A stretch of DNA of 64,000 nucleotides from Burkholderia pyrrocinia (GTDB lineage Bacteria; Pseudomonadota; Gammaproteobacteria; Burkholderiales; Burkholderiaceae): positions 1,240,001 to 1,304,000 of the forward strand of contig NZ_CP070977.1 in assembly GCF_018417535.1 (NCBI RefSeq), written 5' to 3'. The notes under the pieces were generated by a model. It ran no database searches and had not been told where the DNA came from. It saw only the letters and a list, made by a program, of their open reading frames with translations. A program made the position numbers and the translations under genes. Numbering within the stretch: the stretch's first letter is position 1; every line of letters starts with the position of its first letter. Positions 10,920-20,711 of this stretch are shown piece after piece.

Positions 10920-11306
10920 TCACGCCGGGTCTTGCGGCGCCGGCTCGTCTTCATCGGCCGACGGCGGCTCGCCGAAGCGGTTCGCATGCGGCGTGCCGGC
11001 GATGAAGCCGTTCATCACGAACAGCGCGATCGCGCCGACGATCGGCACGAAGAGCAGCAGCATCCACCACCCCGACTTGTCGATGTCGTGCAGCCGCTTC
11101 ACGCCGACGGCAATCGACGACCACACCGCAACCACCGCTATCGCGAACAGCACGAGCATCACCAGCAGCGGCAGATCGTCGTTCGACGAACCGCGGGAAC
11201 CTGCGTCGAAAAACGCGCTGAGCAACGCGGAAACCAGTGCGTAGATCCACCACGGCATGCGCCCGATCCGGCCTTCGAAGGAAAAGAGAAACCATTTGAG
11301 ATTCAT
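10920..11306 (-). CDS. DUF805 family inner-membrane protein
   Basis: Membrane protein of 128 residues resembling YhaH/YhaI (DUF805). The N-terminal amphipathic stretch FSFEGRIGRMPWW is diagnostic, followed by hydrophobic segments at about 18-35, 47-68 and 80-98, the conserved KRLHDIDKSGWW between the second and third, and an acidic proline-rich tail. AGAGG lies seven bases before the ATG. The molecular role of the family is unknown. It stands alone between the rbs and cys operons. Confidence 0.85.
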   Translation of the reverse strand: MNLKWFLFSFEGRIGRMPWWIYALVSALLSAFFDAGSRGSSNDDLPLLVMLVLFAIAVVAVWSSIAVGVKRLHDIDKSGWWMLLLFVPIVGAIALFVMNGFIAGTPHANRFGEPPSADEDEPAPQDPA

Positions 11307-11789
11307 TGTTCACCTCTTCGTCGTGCGTGTCGGAATCGACCGTCCGCGCACGTATTTTTCTGAATACGGATGGCCTGCCGGTTTCGCTTTCCGCGCTTCG
11401 TCCTGGCGATGCGAGTTGCGCGTTGCGTTGCAGATGCTGGCCGGCCGGTCGGGATGACGGCCGTGGCGCGGCTCGGATGCCCGGCATCCGGCATTCGCGC
11501 ATTGAATCATATCTTCTGAAAAATGGCCCGTCCGGTCTGGTCGAATGGCCGAACCGAAGCGTCCGGATGTGCGGTCTTGTTGTTGTGCTGACAGGCGCAC
11601 GCGTGTCGATCGCCGCGCGCGGCGAATCGGACTGGAACGCTTGAAAACCGCGAACGCGGTCGATGGTTCGATGAATCTACCAACCATGACGGCGGCACAG
11701 ACCCTGCCGCCGTCATGCGCATGACATTCCGGCGAATGCACGCCGCGCCGCCCGAGACAACAGCACGGACGGCGCGCGAAGCATTGCCG
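11307..11789. other. intergenic region between the DUF805 gene and cysB
   Basis: About 480 bp. Short open frames exist on both strands (for example 11310-11741 minus) but have Arg/Pro-biased composition, no ribosome binding sites and no family resemblance, so I regard them as spurious. The only clear structure is the cysB hairpin at 11685-11717. Confidence 0.5.
11685..11717 (-). terminator. hairpin downstream of cysB
   Basis: Perfect 13-bp inverted repeat CATGACGGCGGCA (11685-11697) / TGCCGCCGTCATG (11705-11717) with a 7-nt loop, about 70 bp after the cysB stop. The following minus-strand sequence is only weakly T-rich (GGTTGG). It probably ends the cys operon transcript. Confidence 0.55.
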
Positions 11790-12716
11790 TCAGACGGCTT
11801 CGCGCAACTGCCCCGCGATTTCCGCTTCGTTCAGGTGCGGCGCGAACATCTCGATCAGCCGGTACGCATACGCGCGCAGGAACGCGCCCTTGCGCAGCCC
11901 GACCCGCGTCGTGCTCGCTTCGAACAGGTGCTGCGTATCGAGCGCGACGAGCCCCGTGTCGCGCTGCGGATCGTAGGCCATCGCCGCGACGACGCCGATC
12001 CCCATCCCGAGCTCGACATAGGTCTTGATCACGTCCGCGTCGATCGCGGTCAGCACGACGTCGGGCACGGCGCCCGCCTGCGTGAAGGCCTGGTCGATGT
12101 GCGAGCGGCCCGTGAAATCCTGGTCGTACGTGATGATCGGGTACTCGGCGATTTCCTCGAGCGTCAGGTTCTCGCGGCCGACCAGCGGATGGCCCTTCGG
12201 CACGACGACCGTGTGGTGCCACGAATAGCACGGGAACGTGACGATGTCCGGATAGCGGTCGAGCGCCTCGGTCGAAATGCCGAGATCGGCCTCGCCGTTC
12301 AGGATCATCTGCGCGATCTGCTGCGGGCTGCCCTGGCGCAGCGCGAGATGCACCTTCGGGAACACGTCGGTGAACTGCCGGATCACCTTCGGCAGCGCAT
12401 AGCGCGCCTGCGTGTGCGTCGTCGCGACGACGAGGTGGCCGCTGTCCTGGTCGGCGAACTGACGCGCGACACGGCGCAGGTTCTCGGCGTCGAGCAGCAT
12501 CCGCTCGATCAGCTGGTGCACGGCCTTGCCGGGCTCCGTGAGCCCCGTCAGCCGCTTGCCGCGCCGGATGAAGATGTCGACGCCCAGTTCATCCTCGAGA
12601 TCCTTGATCTGCTTCGACACGCCCGACTGCGACGTGTACAGCACGTTCGCGACTTCTGTCAGGTTCATGTTCTGGCGCACCGCTTCGCGCACGAACCGCA
12701 ATTGCTGAAAATTCAT
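11790..12716 (-). CDS. cysB: LysR-type regulator of sulfur assimilation CysB
   Basis: Product of 308 residues, strongly CysB-like. The N-terminal helix-turn-helix (MNFQQLRFVREAVRQNMNLTEVA..., QSGVSKQIKDLE) is followed by an effector-binding domain with conserved TTHTQARYALP and the GEADLGISTEAL region. In the family it activates sulfate and sulfonate uptake genes using N-acetylserine as coinducer. It lies directly after sbp-cysTWA on the same strand (75 bp after cysA), so the regulator is probably expressed with its target operon. Confidence 0.93.
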   Translation of the reverse strand: MNFQQLRFVREAVRQNMNLTEVANVLYTSQSGVSKQIKDLEDELGVDIFIRRGKRLTGLTEPGKAVHQLIERMLLDAENLRRVARQFADQDSGHLVVATTHTQARYALPKVIRQFTDVFPKVHLALRQGSPQQIAQMILNGEADLGISTEALDRYPDIVTFPCYSWHHTVVVPKGHPLVGRENLTLEEIAEYPIITYDQDFTGRSHIDQAFTQAGAVPDVVLTAIDADVIKTYVELGMGIGVVAAMAYDPQRDTGLVALDTQHLFEASTTRVGLRKGAFLRAYAYRLIEMFAPHLNEAEIAGQLREAV

Positions 12717-12791
12717 GGGTATGCCTCTTAGGCTGTCGTTGTTTGATGGTCGAATCGGAGCGAATTCCGCCCCCTGCCCTGCATTCTCGCT

Positions 12792-13850
12792 TCAACGCGC
12801 GGGAAACACGCGCACCGCGCGCGGCACGGCCGTCGCGCCGTCGCCGACCTGCAGCGCGAGCGCACGCCACGCGTCGCGATCGAGTTCCGCCTCGAGCGCA
12901 CCGCCCGCGCGCGCCTCGAGCTCGACGCGCACCGAACCGCCGAGCGGGATCACGCGGCGCACGTCCACCGCGATGCCGTCCCGGTGCCCTTCGCCGGCCG
13001 GCCACAACTGCAGGTCATGCGGGCGCACGTACGCGTTCGCGGGGCCCGCGAAATCGGCGTCGACCGCGATCGGCGCAGCGGCGCCCTCGGCGACGAAGCC
13101 GCGCCCGGCGACCGTTCCCGGCAGCCGGTTCGCCGCACCGAGGAACTCGTACACGAACGCGCTCTGCGGATGATCGTAGACGTCCTGCGGGCTGCCGACC
13201 TGCTCGACGTGGCCACGGTTCAGCACGACGATGCGATCGGCCACCTCCAGCGCCTCCTCCTGATCGTGCGTCACGAAGATCGTCGAGATGTGCAGGTCGT
13301 CGTGCAAGCGTCGCAGCCAGCTGCGCAGTTCCTTGCGGACCTTCGCGTCGAGCGCGCCGAACGGTTCGTCGAGCAGCAGCACCTTCGGCTCGACCGCGAG
13401 CGCGCGGGCGAGCGCAATGCGCTGGCGCTGGCCGCCCGACAGCTCGGACGGATAGCGCTGCGCGAGCCAGTCGAGTTGCACGAGCTTCAGCAATTCGTGC
13501 ACCTTGTCGCGAATCGCGGCTTCCGACGGCCGCTCGCGGCGCGGCTTCACGCGCAGCCCGAACGCGACGTTCTCGAATACCGTCATGTGGCGGAACAGCG
13601 CGTAGTGCTGGAACACGAAACCGACCTGGCGGTCGCGCGCGCCGACCGACGCGACGTCGAGCCCCTGCAGCACGACCTGGCCGGCGTCCGCGTGCTCGAG
13701 GCCCGCGATCACGCGCAGCAGCGTGGTCTTGCCGCAGCCGGACGGCCCGAGCAGCGCGACCAGCTCGCCGGGCGGGAAGTCGAGCGACACGTTGTCGAGC
13801 GCCGTGAAATCGCCGAAGCGCTTCTGAAGGTTACGGACGGTGATACCCAT
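12792..13850 (-). CDS. cysA: sulfate/thiosulfate ABC transporter ATP-binding protein
   Basis: CysA-type ATPase of 352 residues. Walker [10 protein letters not shown] (35-43), Q-loop FVFQHYALF, signature LSGGQRQRI and Walker [12 protein letters not shown] are intact, and a C-terminal TOBE-like domain follows (about 240-352). It powers the CysT-CysW channel. The ATG at 13850 has AGAGG upstream; an in-frame extension to 13901 was rejected because it would overlap the end of cysW. It follows cysW by 13 bp. Confidence 0.95.
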   Translation of the reverse strand: MGITVRNLQKRFGDFTALDNVSLDFPPGELVALLGPSGCGKTTLLRVIAGLEHADAGQVVLQGLDVASVGARDRQVGFVFQHYALFRHMTVFENVAFGLRVKPRRERPSEAAIRDKVHELLKLVQLDWLAQRYPSELSGGQRQRIALARALAVEPKVLLLDEPFGALDAKVRKELRSWLRRLHDDLHISTIFVTHDQEEALEVADRIVVLNRGHVEQVGSPQDVYDHPQSAFVYEFLGAANRLPGTVAGRGFVAEGAAAPIAVDADFAGPANAYVRPHDLQLWPAGEGHRDGIAVDVRRVIPLGGSVRVELEARAGGALEAELDRDAWRALALQVGDGATAVPRAVRVFPAR

Positions 13851-13863
13851 TCTGGTTGCCTCT

Positions 13864-14814
13864 TTACGATTTCGACGAAACGACGGCGACAGGGCCGGCA
13901 TGTGCGGGAACGGCGTCGCGCGCGCCGGCCAGTTCGGCGGCGAGATGACGCTCGGCGAGCAGCTTCAGCGCGAGCGTGACGAGCGCGAGCAGCGCCAGCA
14001 CCGACGCCACCGCGAACGCCGCCGCGAAGTTGTATTCGTTGTACAGGATCTCGACGTGCAGCGGCATCGTGTCGGTCACGCCGCGGATATGGCCCGACAC
14101 GACCGACACCGCGCCGAACTCGCCCATCGCGCGCGCGTTGCACAGGATCACGCCGTACAGCAGGCCCCACCTCACGTTCGGCAGCGTCACGCGGCGGAAG
14201 ATCTGCCAGCCCGACGCGCCGAGCACGCGCGCGGCTTCTTCCTCGTCGGTACCTTGCGCCTGCATCAGCGGAATCAGCTCGCGCGCGACGAACGGGAACG
14301 TGACGAAGATCGTTGCGAGCACGATGCCCGGCACCGCGAAGATGATCTGCACGTCGTGATCCTGCAGCCACGGCCCGAGCCAGCCCTGCGCGCCGAACAG
14401 CAGCACGTACACGAGGCCCGAGATCACCGGCGACACGGAGAACGGCAGGTCGATCAGCGTCGTCAGCAGCGCCTTGCCGCGGAATTCGAACTTCGCGATC
14501 GCCCACGAAGCGCACACGCCGAACACGAGGTTCAGCGGCACGGCGATCGCGGCGACGGTCAGCGTCAGCTTGATCGCCGCCCATGCGTCGGGATCGGCCA
14601 GCGATTCGAGATAGAAGCCGACGCCCTTGCGCAGCGCCTCGACGAACACCGCGGCGAGCGGCACGACGAGGAAGAACGCGAGGAACGCCAGCGCGATGCC
14701 CGTGAGCAGCCAGCGCACGACGCGCGACTCGCTGACGGGGTCGAGCCGTTTCGTGGCGCGCCCTTGTGCGGCCGACGACGGGGTTTTCAGCACGACGGTG
14801 GCCTCCTGGCTCAT
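13864..14814 (-). CDS. cysW: sulfate/thiosulfate ABC transporter permease CysW
   Basis: Product of 316 residues with six predicted membrane segments and the EAA loop ([22 protein letters not shown]) that contacts CysA. The N-terminal cytosolic stretch (about 35 residues) and a C-terminal tail are low-complexity. The start codon overlaps the cysT stop as ATGA. Forms the heterodimeric channel with CysT. Confidence 0.95.
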   Translation of the reverse strand: MSQEATVVLKTPSSAAQGRATKRLDPVSESRVVRWLLTGIALAFLAFFLVVPLAAVFVEALRKGVGFYLESLADPDAWAAIKLTLTVAAIAVPLNLVFGVCASWAIAKFEFRGKALLTTLIDLPFSVSPVISGLVYVLLFGAQGWLGPWLQDHDVQIIFAVPGIVLATIFVTFPFVARELIPLMQAQGTDEEEAARVLGASGWQIFRRVTLPNVRWGLLYGVILCNARAMGEFGAVSVVSGHIRGVTDTMPLHVEILYNEYNFAAAFAVASVLALLALVTLALKLLAERHLAAELAGARDAVPAHAGPVAVVSSKS

Positions 14815-15704
14815 TGCTGGCCTCCTGCTGCGGTTGCGGTGACGGTCGCGGGCGCGGGGCCGCTTGCGCTCTTGCTCGTGCGGCGCTGCAAATACCATTG
14901 CAGCGTGTTGATCAGCAGCAGCATCAGGAACGACACGACCAGCATCACGACCGCGAGCGCGGTCGCGCCCGCGTAGTCGTACTGCTCGAGCTTCGTGATG
15001 ATGAGCAGCGAAGTGATCTCGGATTTCATCGGCACGTTGCCGGCGATGAAGATCACCGAGCCGTATTCGCCGAGCGCGCGCGCGAACGCCAGCGCGAAAC
15101 CGGTCAGCAGCGCCGGCAGCACGGCCGGCAGCACGACGCGGCGGAACGTCAGCCAGCGCGACGCGCCGAGGCACGCGGCGGCCTCTTCCTGCTCGCGTTC
15201 GAAATCCTCGAGCACCGGCTGCACGGTGCGCACGACGAACGGCAACCCGATGAAGGTCAGCGCGACCAGCACGCCGGCCGGCGTAAACGCGATCTTGATG
15301 CCGAGCGGCGCGAGATACTGGCCGACCCAGCCGTTGGTCGCGTAAACGGCCGCGAGCGAGATGCCGGCGACCGACGTCGGCAGCGCGAACGGCAGGTCGA
15401 CGATCGCATCGACGAGGCGCTTGAGCGGGAACGTGTAGCGCACGAGCACCCACGCGACGAGGAAGCCGAACACGGCGTTGATCAGCGCGCCGCCGAGCGC
15501 GGCCGAGAACGTCAGCCGGTACGACGCGAGCACGCGCGGCGACGTGACGGCGGTGACGAACTGGTCCCACGACAGCGTCGCGGTCTTCAGGAACGTGGCG
15601 GCAAGCGGAATCAGCACCACGAGGCTCAAATAGGCCACCGTGATGCCGAGCGTCACGCCGAAACCGGGCAACGCGCTCGGCTTGCGAAAGGTGTACGTCG
15701 TCAT
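14811..15704 (-). CDS. cysT: sulfate/thiosulfate ABC transporter permease CysT (CysU)
   Basis: Product of 297 residues with six membrane segments and the EAA motif ([19 protein letters not shown]). N-terminal [15 protein letters not shown] is typical of CysT. It pairs with CysW in the inner membrane. It follows sbp across a hairpin-containing spacer of 121 bp and is coupled to cysW by a 4-bp overlap. Confidence 0.95.
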   Translation of the reverse strand: MTTYTFRKPSALPGFGVTLGITVAYLSLVVLIPLAATFLKTATLSWDQFVTAVTSPRVLASYRLTFSAALGGALINAVFGFLVAWVLVRYTFPLKRLVDAIVDLPFALPTSVAGISLAAVYATNGWVGQYLAPLGIKIAFTPAGVLVALTFIGLPFVVRTVQPVLEDFEREQEEAAACLGASRWLTFRRVVLPAVLPALLTGFALAFARALGEYGSVIFIAGNVPMKSEITSLLIITKLEQYDYAGATALAVVMLVVSFLMLLLINTLQWYLQRRTSKSASGPAPATVTATAAGGQQ

Positions 15705-15750
15705 CGGATGCTCTTGCTGGGTCGATGCTGCTCATGGGTCCGACGCAAAC

Positions 15751-15774
15751 GCCGGCGCGATGAATTGCGCCGGC
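15751..15774 (-). other. intercistronic hairpin between sbp and cysT
   Basis: Perfect 8-bp GC-rich inverted repeat GCCGGCGC (15751-15758) / GCGCCGGC (15767-15774) with an 8-nt loop, in the 121-bp gap after sbp. No T-run on the transcribed strand. Same arrangement as behind rbsB. Confidence 0.55.
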
Positions 15775-15825
15775 GGCCCGTCGGGGATGCGGCCGCTGTC
15801 GTGGCGCGCCGCTGTCGTTATGGCG

Positions 15826-16863
15826 TTACTGCGGCTTGTAGATCGAATCGAACACGCCGCCGTCCGCGAAATGCGTCTTCTGCGCATTCGTCCAGCCGCC
15901 GAACGTGTCGTCGACCGTGTACAGCTTCAGCTTCGGGAACTGCTTCGTCAGTTCCGCCGGCACGTTCTTCGAACGCGGCCGGTAGTAGTTGCGCGCCGCG
16001 ATCTCCTGGCCCTGCGGGCTGTACAGGAAATTCAGGTACGCGTCGGCCAGCTTGCGCGTGCCCTTCTTGTCGACCACCTTGTCGACCACCGCGACCGGCG
16101 GCTCGGCCAGGATGCTCACCGACGGCACGACGATCTCGAACTTGTCGGTACCGAATTCCTTGACCGACAGGAACGCCTCGTTTTCCCAGGCGATCAGCAC
16201 GTCGCCGATCCCGCGCTGCACGAAACTCGTCGTCGCGCCTCGCGCGCCGGAATCGAGCACGCCCGCATTCTTGTAGAGCTTCGTCACGAACTCCTTCGCC
16301 GTCTGCTCGTTGCCGCCCGGCTTGTGTAGCGCGTACGCCCACGCGGCCAGGTAGTTCCAGCGCGCGCCGCCCGACGTCTTCGGGTTCGGCGTGACGATCG
16401 AGATGCCCGGCTTGGTCAGGTCGTCCCAGTCCTTGATCCCCTTCGGATTGCCCTTGCGCACGAGAAACACGATCGTCGACGTGTACGGCGACGCGTTGTC
16501 GGGCAGGCGCTTCTGCCAGTCCTTGTTGACGAGCCCCTTGTTCGCGAGCGCGTCGATGTCGTACGCAAGCGCCAGGGTGACGACGTCGGCCTGCAGGCCG
16601 TCGAGCACCGAGCGCGCCTGCGCGCCCGAGCCGCCGTGCGACTGCTTGAAGTTGACGGTCTCGCCCGTCTTCGCCTTCCACTCCTTGCCGAACGCCTGGT
16701 TGAAGTCCTGATACAGCTCGCGCGTCGGGTCGTACGACACGTTCAGGAAGGTCGTATCGGCCTGCGCGTGCGTCGCGACGCCCAGCGTCGCCGCCGCGCC
16801 CAGCGCGAGTGTTGCGATCAGGCGGCCCACTCCGCCCACCAGCCCCGTATTGCGCTTCGCCAT
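15826..16863 (-). CDS. sbp: sulfate/thiosulfate-binding periplasmic protein
   Basis: Product of 345 residues with a signal peptide (about 1-35, cleavage near THAQA-DT). The mature start [15 protein letters not shown] and the motif [17 protein letters not shown] are classic for Sbp/CysP anion-binding proteins. It binds sulfate or thiosulfate for CysTWA. It is the first gene of the cys operon, behind an AT-rich dyad that is a likely CysB target. Sbp versus CysP specificity cannot be decided from sequence alone. Confidence 0.95.
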   Translation of the reverse strand: MAKRNTGLVGGVGRLIATLALGAAATLGVATHAQADTTFLNVSYDPTRELYQDFNQAFGKEWKAKTGETVNFKQSHGGSGAQARSVLDGLQADVVTLALAYDIDALANKGLVNKDWQKRLPDNASPYTSTIVFLVRKGNPKGIKDWDDLTKPGISIVTPNPKTSGGARWNYLAAWAYALHKPGGNEQTAKEFVTKLYKNAGVLDSGARGATTSFVQRGIGDVLIAWENEAFLSVKEFGTDKFEIVVPSVSILAEPPVAVVDKVVDKKGTRKLADAYLNFLYSPQGQEIAARNYYRPRSKNVPAELTKQFPKLKLYTVDDTFGGWTNAQKTHFADGGVFDSIYKPQ

Positions 16864-16924
16864 CCTTGGTTCTCCAGTGTTGTCGGTATTGCGATGTCGG
16901 GCCAGTCTAACGAACGGGTTACAT

Positions 16925-16955
16925 GATTAAAAATAATCGTTCCTCATTTTTTAAT
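16925..16955 (-). promoter_or_regulatory. AT-rich dyad upstream of sbp, probable CysB-controlled promoter
   Basis: Inverted repeat GATTAAAAAT (16925-16934) / ATTTTTTAAT (16946-16955), 60-90 bp upstream of the sbp start, in an otherwise GC-rich context. CysB sites in other bacteria are AT-rich and degenerate. It includes the 14-mer GGAACGATTATTTT (minus strand, 16943-16930) that recurs exactly upstream of ssuD. Confidence 0.6.
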
Positions 16956-17084
16956 ACTCAAAAGTGCTAACGCAGACGGGATGGACGGTTGCGGCAGATA
17001 AACCGGCGTCCGGACGTCGCGAAATCGCGCCGGAACCGGCGTGATCGCGTCGAACCTCAAGTAACGCTTGAAATTCGCGAAGTA

Positions 17085-17120
17085 CTGTATAAAAATACAG
17101 CTCACTGTCTATCCATACAG
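17085..17120 (+). promoter_or_regulatory. two LexA (SOS) boxes in the lexA promoter
   Basis: CTGTATAAAAATACAG (17085-17100) and CTGTCTATCCATACAG (17105-17120) both fit CTGT-N8-ACAG. They are spaced 20 bp apart and end seven bases before the lexA ATG. Two boxes imply tight autoregulation of lexA and SOS control of whatever is cotranscribed. Confidence 0.93.
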
Positions 17121-17127
17121 TTAAGCC

Positions 17128-17775
17128 ATGACCAAACTCACCGCCCGTCAGCAGCAAGTGTTCGACTTGATCCGTCGCGCGATCGAGCGTTCCGGATTCC
17201 CGCCCACCCGCGCCGAGATCGCGGCCGAACTGGGCTTCAGCTCGCCGAATGCGGCCGAGGAGCACCTGCGCGCACTCGCGCGCAAGGGCGTGATCGAGTT
17301 GGCCGCCGGCGCATCCCGCGGCATCCGCCTGCTCGGCATCGACGACGCCCCGCACCAGTTCACGCTGCCGCACGCCGGCCTGATGCAACTGTCGCTGCCG
17401 CTCGTCGGCCGCGTCGCGGCCGGTAGCCCGATCCTTGCGCAGGAGCACATCTCTCAGCATTACGCGTGCGATCCCGCGCTGTTCTCCAGCAAGCCCGACT
17501 ACCTGCTGAAGGTGCGCGGCCTGTCGATGCGCGACGCCGGCATTCTCGACGGCGACCTCCTCGCCGTGCAGAAGCGCACGGAAGCGAAGGACGGCCAGAT
17601 CATCGTCGCGCGTCTCGGCGACGACGTCACGGTCAAGCGCCTGATGCGCCGGCCGGGCGGTCTGGAACTGATCGCGGAGAACCCGGATTACGAAAACATC
17701 TTCGTCAAGGCCGGCAGCGCGGAATTCGCGCTGGAAGGCATCGCCGTCGGGCTGATCCGCTCGGGCGAACTCTGA
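17128..17775 (+). CDS. lexA: SOS repressor LexA
   Basis: Product of 215 residues. An N-terminal winged helix ([28 protein letters not shown]) binds SOS boxes. The autocleavage site is Ala98-Gly99, and the catalytic dyad is Ser133 (GLSMRDAG) and Lys170 (VTVKRL). RecA filaments stimulate self-cleavage, inducing DNA repair genes. The start is fixed by the two operators directly upstream. A small gene follows after 25 bp and may share the transcript. Confidence 0.97.
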   Translation: MTKLTARQQQVFDLIRRAIERSGFPPTRAEIAAELGFSSPNAAEEHLRALARKGVIELAAGASRGIRLLGIDDAPHQFTLPHAGLMQLSLPLVGRVAAGSPILAQEHISQHYACDPALFSSKPDYLLKVRGLSMRDAGILDGDLLAVQKRTEAKDGQIIVARLGDDVTVKRLMRRPGGLELIAENPDYENIFVKAGSAEFALEGIAVGLIRSGEL

Positions 17776-17800
17776 CATTCCGTCTCGCTAGGAGAACATC

Positions 17801-18136
17801 ATGGAACGCCTTGCCCGCCTGCTGCCTTTCCGTCAATTCGGTCGCCTGCGTCATCTGCGCGGCCGCACGCCTTGCGCACCGCTGTCCGCGGCAGCGCCTG
17901 TGAAAGAAGAAGTCGCAGTCGAACGGCAGGCGTCCCTGCTGCCGTCGGCGCTCCCCGCTTTCGCACGGGTATCGCTGAACGCCGGCCTGAATCACGCGGA
18001 ACCCGCGCGCCGCGCGCCGGTGCGCGTCTATCACGGCCGATCGCGCCTGATCATGGTCGGCACGATCGATGCCGTGTGCCGGATGATCGATCGCTGCATC
18101 GCGGAGGAACGATCGGCCGCGCAAGGCGGTCTCTGA
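17801..18136 (+). CDS. small unknown protein in the lexA transcript
   Basis: Product of 111 residues, not recognised. It is basic, with Arg/Pro-rich N-terminal half and a more ordered C-terminal part (VRVYHGRSRLIMVGTIDAVCRMIDRCIAEE). No membrane segment or signal peptide is evident. AGGAGAACATC precedes the ATG, 25 bp after lexA with no terminator between, so it is probably SOS-induced. Position after lexA recalls cell-division inhibitors and ImuA-type genes, but no sequence similarity to those can be claimed. Confidence 0.75.
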   Translation: MERLARLLPFRQFGRLRHLRGRTPCAPLSAAAPVKEEVAVERQASLLPSALPAFARVSLNAGLNHAEPARRAPVRVYHGRSRLIMVGTIDAVCRMIDRCIAEERSAAQGGL

Positions 18137-18165
18137 TTGCGGAGCATTCCCGCACCGGAGGCAAC

Positions 18166-18882
18166 GTGACTGGATCTTCGAGCCGCAAACGGCGGCTCAA
18201 GCCCCTGCTGGTCGTCGTGCTGGCCGTCGCCGTCATGACGGCGATCGGCTATGCATACGCGTCGCCGTACGTCGCGCTCGGTCGCCTGAAATCGGCGATC
18301 GATGCACGCGATGCGCAGGTCATCAGTGAATATGTCGATTTTCCGTCGCTGCGCATCAGCCTGAAGCAGCAGGTGACGGAAGAGTTGATGCGCCGGATCG
18401 ACGCGGTGAAGAAGAACAATCCGTTCGCGGTGATCGGTGCGCTGATCGGGTCCGCGCTGATCGGCCCGCTGGTCGATGCGTATGCGACGCCGGAGGGTGT
18501 GGCCGCATTGATGAGCGGATTGCCGCCGCGCGGCAATCCGGGCGAGCGTCCGCCCGAATGGTCGAATTTGCCGCAAGGCGGTGCACCGGCCGACACGCCG
18601 GCCGCACCGCTGGTTAATCCCGCTCCGGCGAGTGCCGCCGTACCAGGCAGCAACGCGGCCGCCGCGGCTGCGTCATCGCCCGCACCGGCCGCTGCCGCAC
18701 CGACCAGCGCGAACGATGCAACGCACCCGCCGCATCAGCAGCAAACCGGTGCCGGCTACCGGAATATCGACGAATTCGTCGTGACCTACCAGCGCAGCGC
18801 CGACGGCACGCGCTATGCGGCAATATTCCACCGCTTCGGGCTGTTTTCGTGGAAGTTGTCCGCGATCGACCTGCATGCTTAG
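18166..18882 (+). CDS. DUF2939 family membrane-anchored protein
   Basis: Product of 238 residues. A basic N terminus and a single membrane helix (about 12-33) are followed by YVALGRLKSAIDARDAQVISEYVDFPSLRISLKQQ, the recognisable DUF2939 core. A long Pro/Ala-rich linker (about 125-195) leads to a C-terminal globular piece (RNIDEFVVTYQRSADGTRYAAIFHR). Start is GTG at 18166 with GGAGG five bases upstream; longer frames upstream lie in the previous gene. Function unknown, probably periplasmic side of the inner membrane. Confidence 0.8.
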   Translation: MTGSSSRKRRLKPLLVVVLAVAVMTAIGYAYASPYVALGRLKSAIDARDAQVISEYVDFPSLRISLKQQVTEELMRRIDAVKKNNPFAVIGALIGSALIGPLVDAYATPEGVAALMSGLPPRGNPGERPPEWSNLPQGGAPADTPAAPLVNPAPASAAVPGSNAAAAAASSPAPAAAAPTSANDATHPPHQQQTGAGYRNIDEFVVTYQRSADGTRYAAIFHRFGLFSWKLSAIDLHA

Positions 18883-18922
18883 CCAACCGCGATCGACGCC
18901 CACGCCGCTGATGCTGCGCGGC

Positions 18923-18951
18923 GCCTGACCGGCGCGCATCGCCGGTCAGGC
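18923..18951. terminator. bidirectional terminator between convergent genes
   Basis: Perfect 12-bp stem GCCTGACCGGCG (18923-18934) / CGCCGGTCAGGC (18940-18951), loop CGCAT, midway between the convergent DUF2939 and universal stress genes. No long T-run on either side. Confidence 0.7.
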
Positions 18952-18961
18952 CGTCATTGCG

Positions 18962-19459
18962 TCATTTGCCGCTCGCCGTGGCCGCTTCACGCTCGCGCGC
19001 GATTTCGGCCTTCTGCTCTTCCGCCGACGAACACGCAACCAGAATGCTGCAGTTCACGCGATCGAGCAGTTGCGTATTGCCCGAGCCCATCCACCATCTC
19101 GACAGCCCGCTGCGGCACCGGTGGCCGACGACGACGAGATCGACCTTCAGCTCCGACGCGAGATTCGCGATTTCGTCGATCGGATAACCGAACGCGAAAT
19201 GGCCTTCAGCCTGCACGCCGCGCTCGCGCAGCCAGTTCACGCCTTCCTGCAGGATTTCGCGCGCGGTTTCCTCGAAGCGGCCGCACGCGACATCGGTCAG
19301 CAGACCCGCGCTTTGCGCAATGCTCGAGCGCATGTCGACGACCGACAGCAAGTGCGTTTCGGCCTTCAGGTCCATTGCGAGATTGGCGCCGCAACGCAGC
19401 GCCTTGCGTCCTTCGAGCGAGCCGTCATAACACAGCAAAATCTTGTTGTAGCTAGCCAT
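18962..19459 (-). CDS. universal stress protein, UspA family
   Basis: Product of 165 residues with the Rossmann-like Usp fold: ILLCYDGSLEGRKAL at the N terminus and the nucleotide-binding VVVGHRCRSGLSRWWMGSGNTQLL (partly degenerate G-2x-G-9x-G(S/T)) near the C terminus. Strong GGGAGG before the ATG. Predicted cytosolic stress response protein; exact role unknown. Confidence 0.92.
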   Translation of the reverse strand: MASYNKILLCYDGSLEGRKALRCGANLAMDLKAETHLLSVVDMRSSIAQSAGLLTDVACGRFEETAREILQEGVNWLRERGVQAEGHFAFGYPIDEIANLASELKVDLVVVGHRCRSGLSRWWMGSGNTQLLDRVNCSILVACSSAEEQKAEIAREREAATASGK

Positions 19460-19784
19460 GGAACCTCCCTATCGCGACAACGAGCCTACGCATTCATCAT
19501 GGTGCGCCGCAATTCAGGACGCAAGGGATGGAAAACGCTGATTCGCCCCGCTCGGCGTGTGCGCGATGATGCGGTGCACGATCGGTGCGCGCCTGCATCG
19601 CACCGTGCAGGCATGCCCTGAAGAGACGCAGCCGATGCACTAGAATGGCCCGTTCGTACTCCAGCGGGTCATCACGCGCCGGCGTCGTGCGCTTCGGTCA
19701 TGCCCATGTGACTCGCATTCGCCCGATCCGTTCGCAAACCGGCCACGCATCGGGCGGCGGAACGCGCCCGCTTACAACGACAAC
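19460..19784. other. divergent promoter region of the usp and nodI-like genes
   Basis: About 325 bp between divergently transcribed genes. Only promoter-like AT-poor sequence is visible; no convincing small gene, repeat or RNA was recognised. Confidence 0.4.
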
Positions 19785-20705
19785 ATGCCCATGTCCGTCG
19801 CACCGATCGATCTCCGCAACGTCGAAAAGCGCTATGGCGACAAGCTCGTCGTCAACGGCCTGTCCTTCAGCGTGCAGGCCGGCGAATGCTACGGCCTGCT
19901 CGGGCCGAACGGCGCCGGCAAGACCACCACGCTGAAGATGCTGCTCGGCCTCGCGTATCCCGATGCGGGCACCATTTCGCTGTGCGGCGAACCGGTTCCA
20001 TCGCGCGCGCGGCTTGCGCGCCAGCGCGTCGGTGTCGTCCCGCAGTTCGACAATCTCGACCCCGACTTCACCGTGCGCGAAAACCTGCTCGTGTTCAGCC
20101 GCTATTTCGGGATGTCGGCGCAGGCTGCGCGCTCGCTCGTGCAGCCGCTGCTCGAATTCGCGAAGCTCGAGAACAAGGCCGATGCAAAGGTCGGCGAGCT
20201 GTCGGGCGGCATGAAGCGCCGCCTCACGCTCGCCCGCGCGCTCGTCAACGATCCCGACGTGCTGGTGCTCGACGAGCCGACGACGGGCCTCGACCCGCAG
20301 GCGCGGCACCTGATGTGGGAGCGGCTGCGCTCGCTGCTGGCGCGCGGCAAGACGATCCTGATCACCACGCATTTCATGGAAGAAGCCGAGCGCCTGTGCG
20401 ACCGCCTGTGCGTGATCGAGGAAGGCCGCAAGATCGCCGAAGGCGCGCCGCACGCGCTGATCGAATCGGAGATCGGCTGCGACGTGATCGAAATCTACGG
20501 GCCCGACCCGGCCGCGCTGCGCGACGAGCTATCGGCGTTCGCGAAGCACACCGAGATCAGCGGCGAGACGCTGTTCTGCTACGTGAGTGACCCGGAGCCG
20601 CTCAGCGCGCGACTCAAGGGTCGCTCTGGGTTGCGCTATCTGCATCGCCCGGCCAATCTGGAGGATGTGTTCCTGCGGCTCACGGGCCGCGAAATGCAGG
20701 ACTGA
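19785..20705 (+). CDS. nodI: NodI-type ABC transporter ATP-binding protein
   Basis: Product of 306 residues of the DrrA/NodI class. Walker [11 protein letters not shown] (40-49), signature LSGGMKRRL, Walker [15 protein letters not shown]-loop [11 protein letters not shown], and a C-terminal tail after about 225. It energises the adjacent NodJ-like permease, which follows after 6 bp. In rhizobia this pair exports Nod factors; no other nod genes are near, so here it probably exports some other lipid, glycan or drug. A second in-frame ATG lies two codons downstream. Confidence 0.9.
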   Translation: MPMSVAPIDLRNVEKRYGDKLVVNGLSFSVQAGECYGLLGPNGAGKTTTLKMLLGLAYPDAGTISLCGEPVPSRARLARQRVGVVPQFDNLDPDFTVRENLLVFSRYFGMSAQAARSLVQPLLEFAKLENKADAKVGELSGGMKRRLTLARALVNDPDVLVLDEPTTGLDPQARHLMWERLRSLLARGKTILITTHFMEEAERLCDRLCVIEEGRKIAEGAPHALIESEIGCDVIEIYGPDPAALRDELSAFAKHTEISGETLFCYVSDPEPLSARLKGRSGLRYLHRPANLEDVFLRLTGREMQD

Positions 20706-20711
20706 TCGATC

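Noticed and set aside
11310..11741. 143-codon minus-strand frame upstream of the DUF805 gene
   Set aside because: Arg/His/Ser-rich translation, no ribosome binding site, overlaps the cysB terminator hairpin, no recognisable family.
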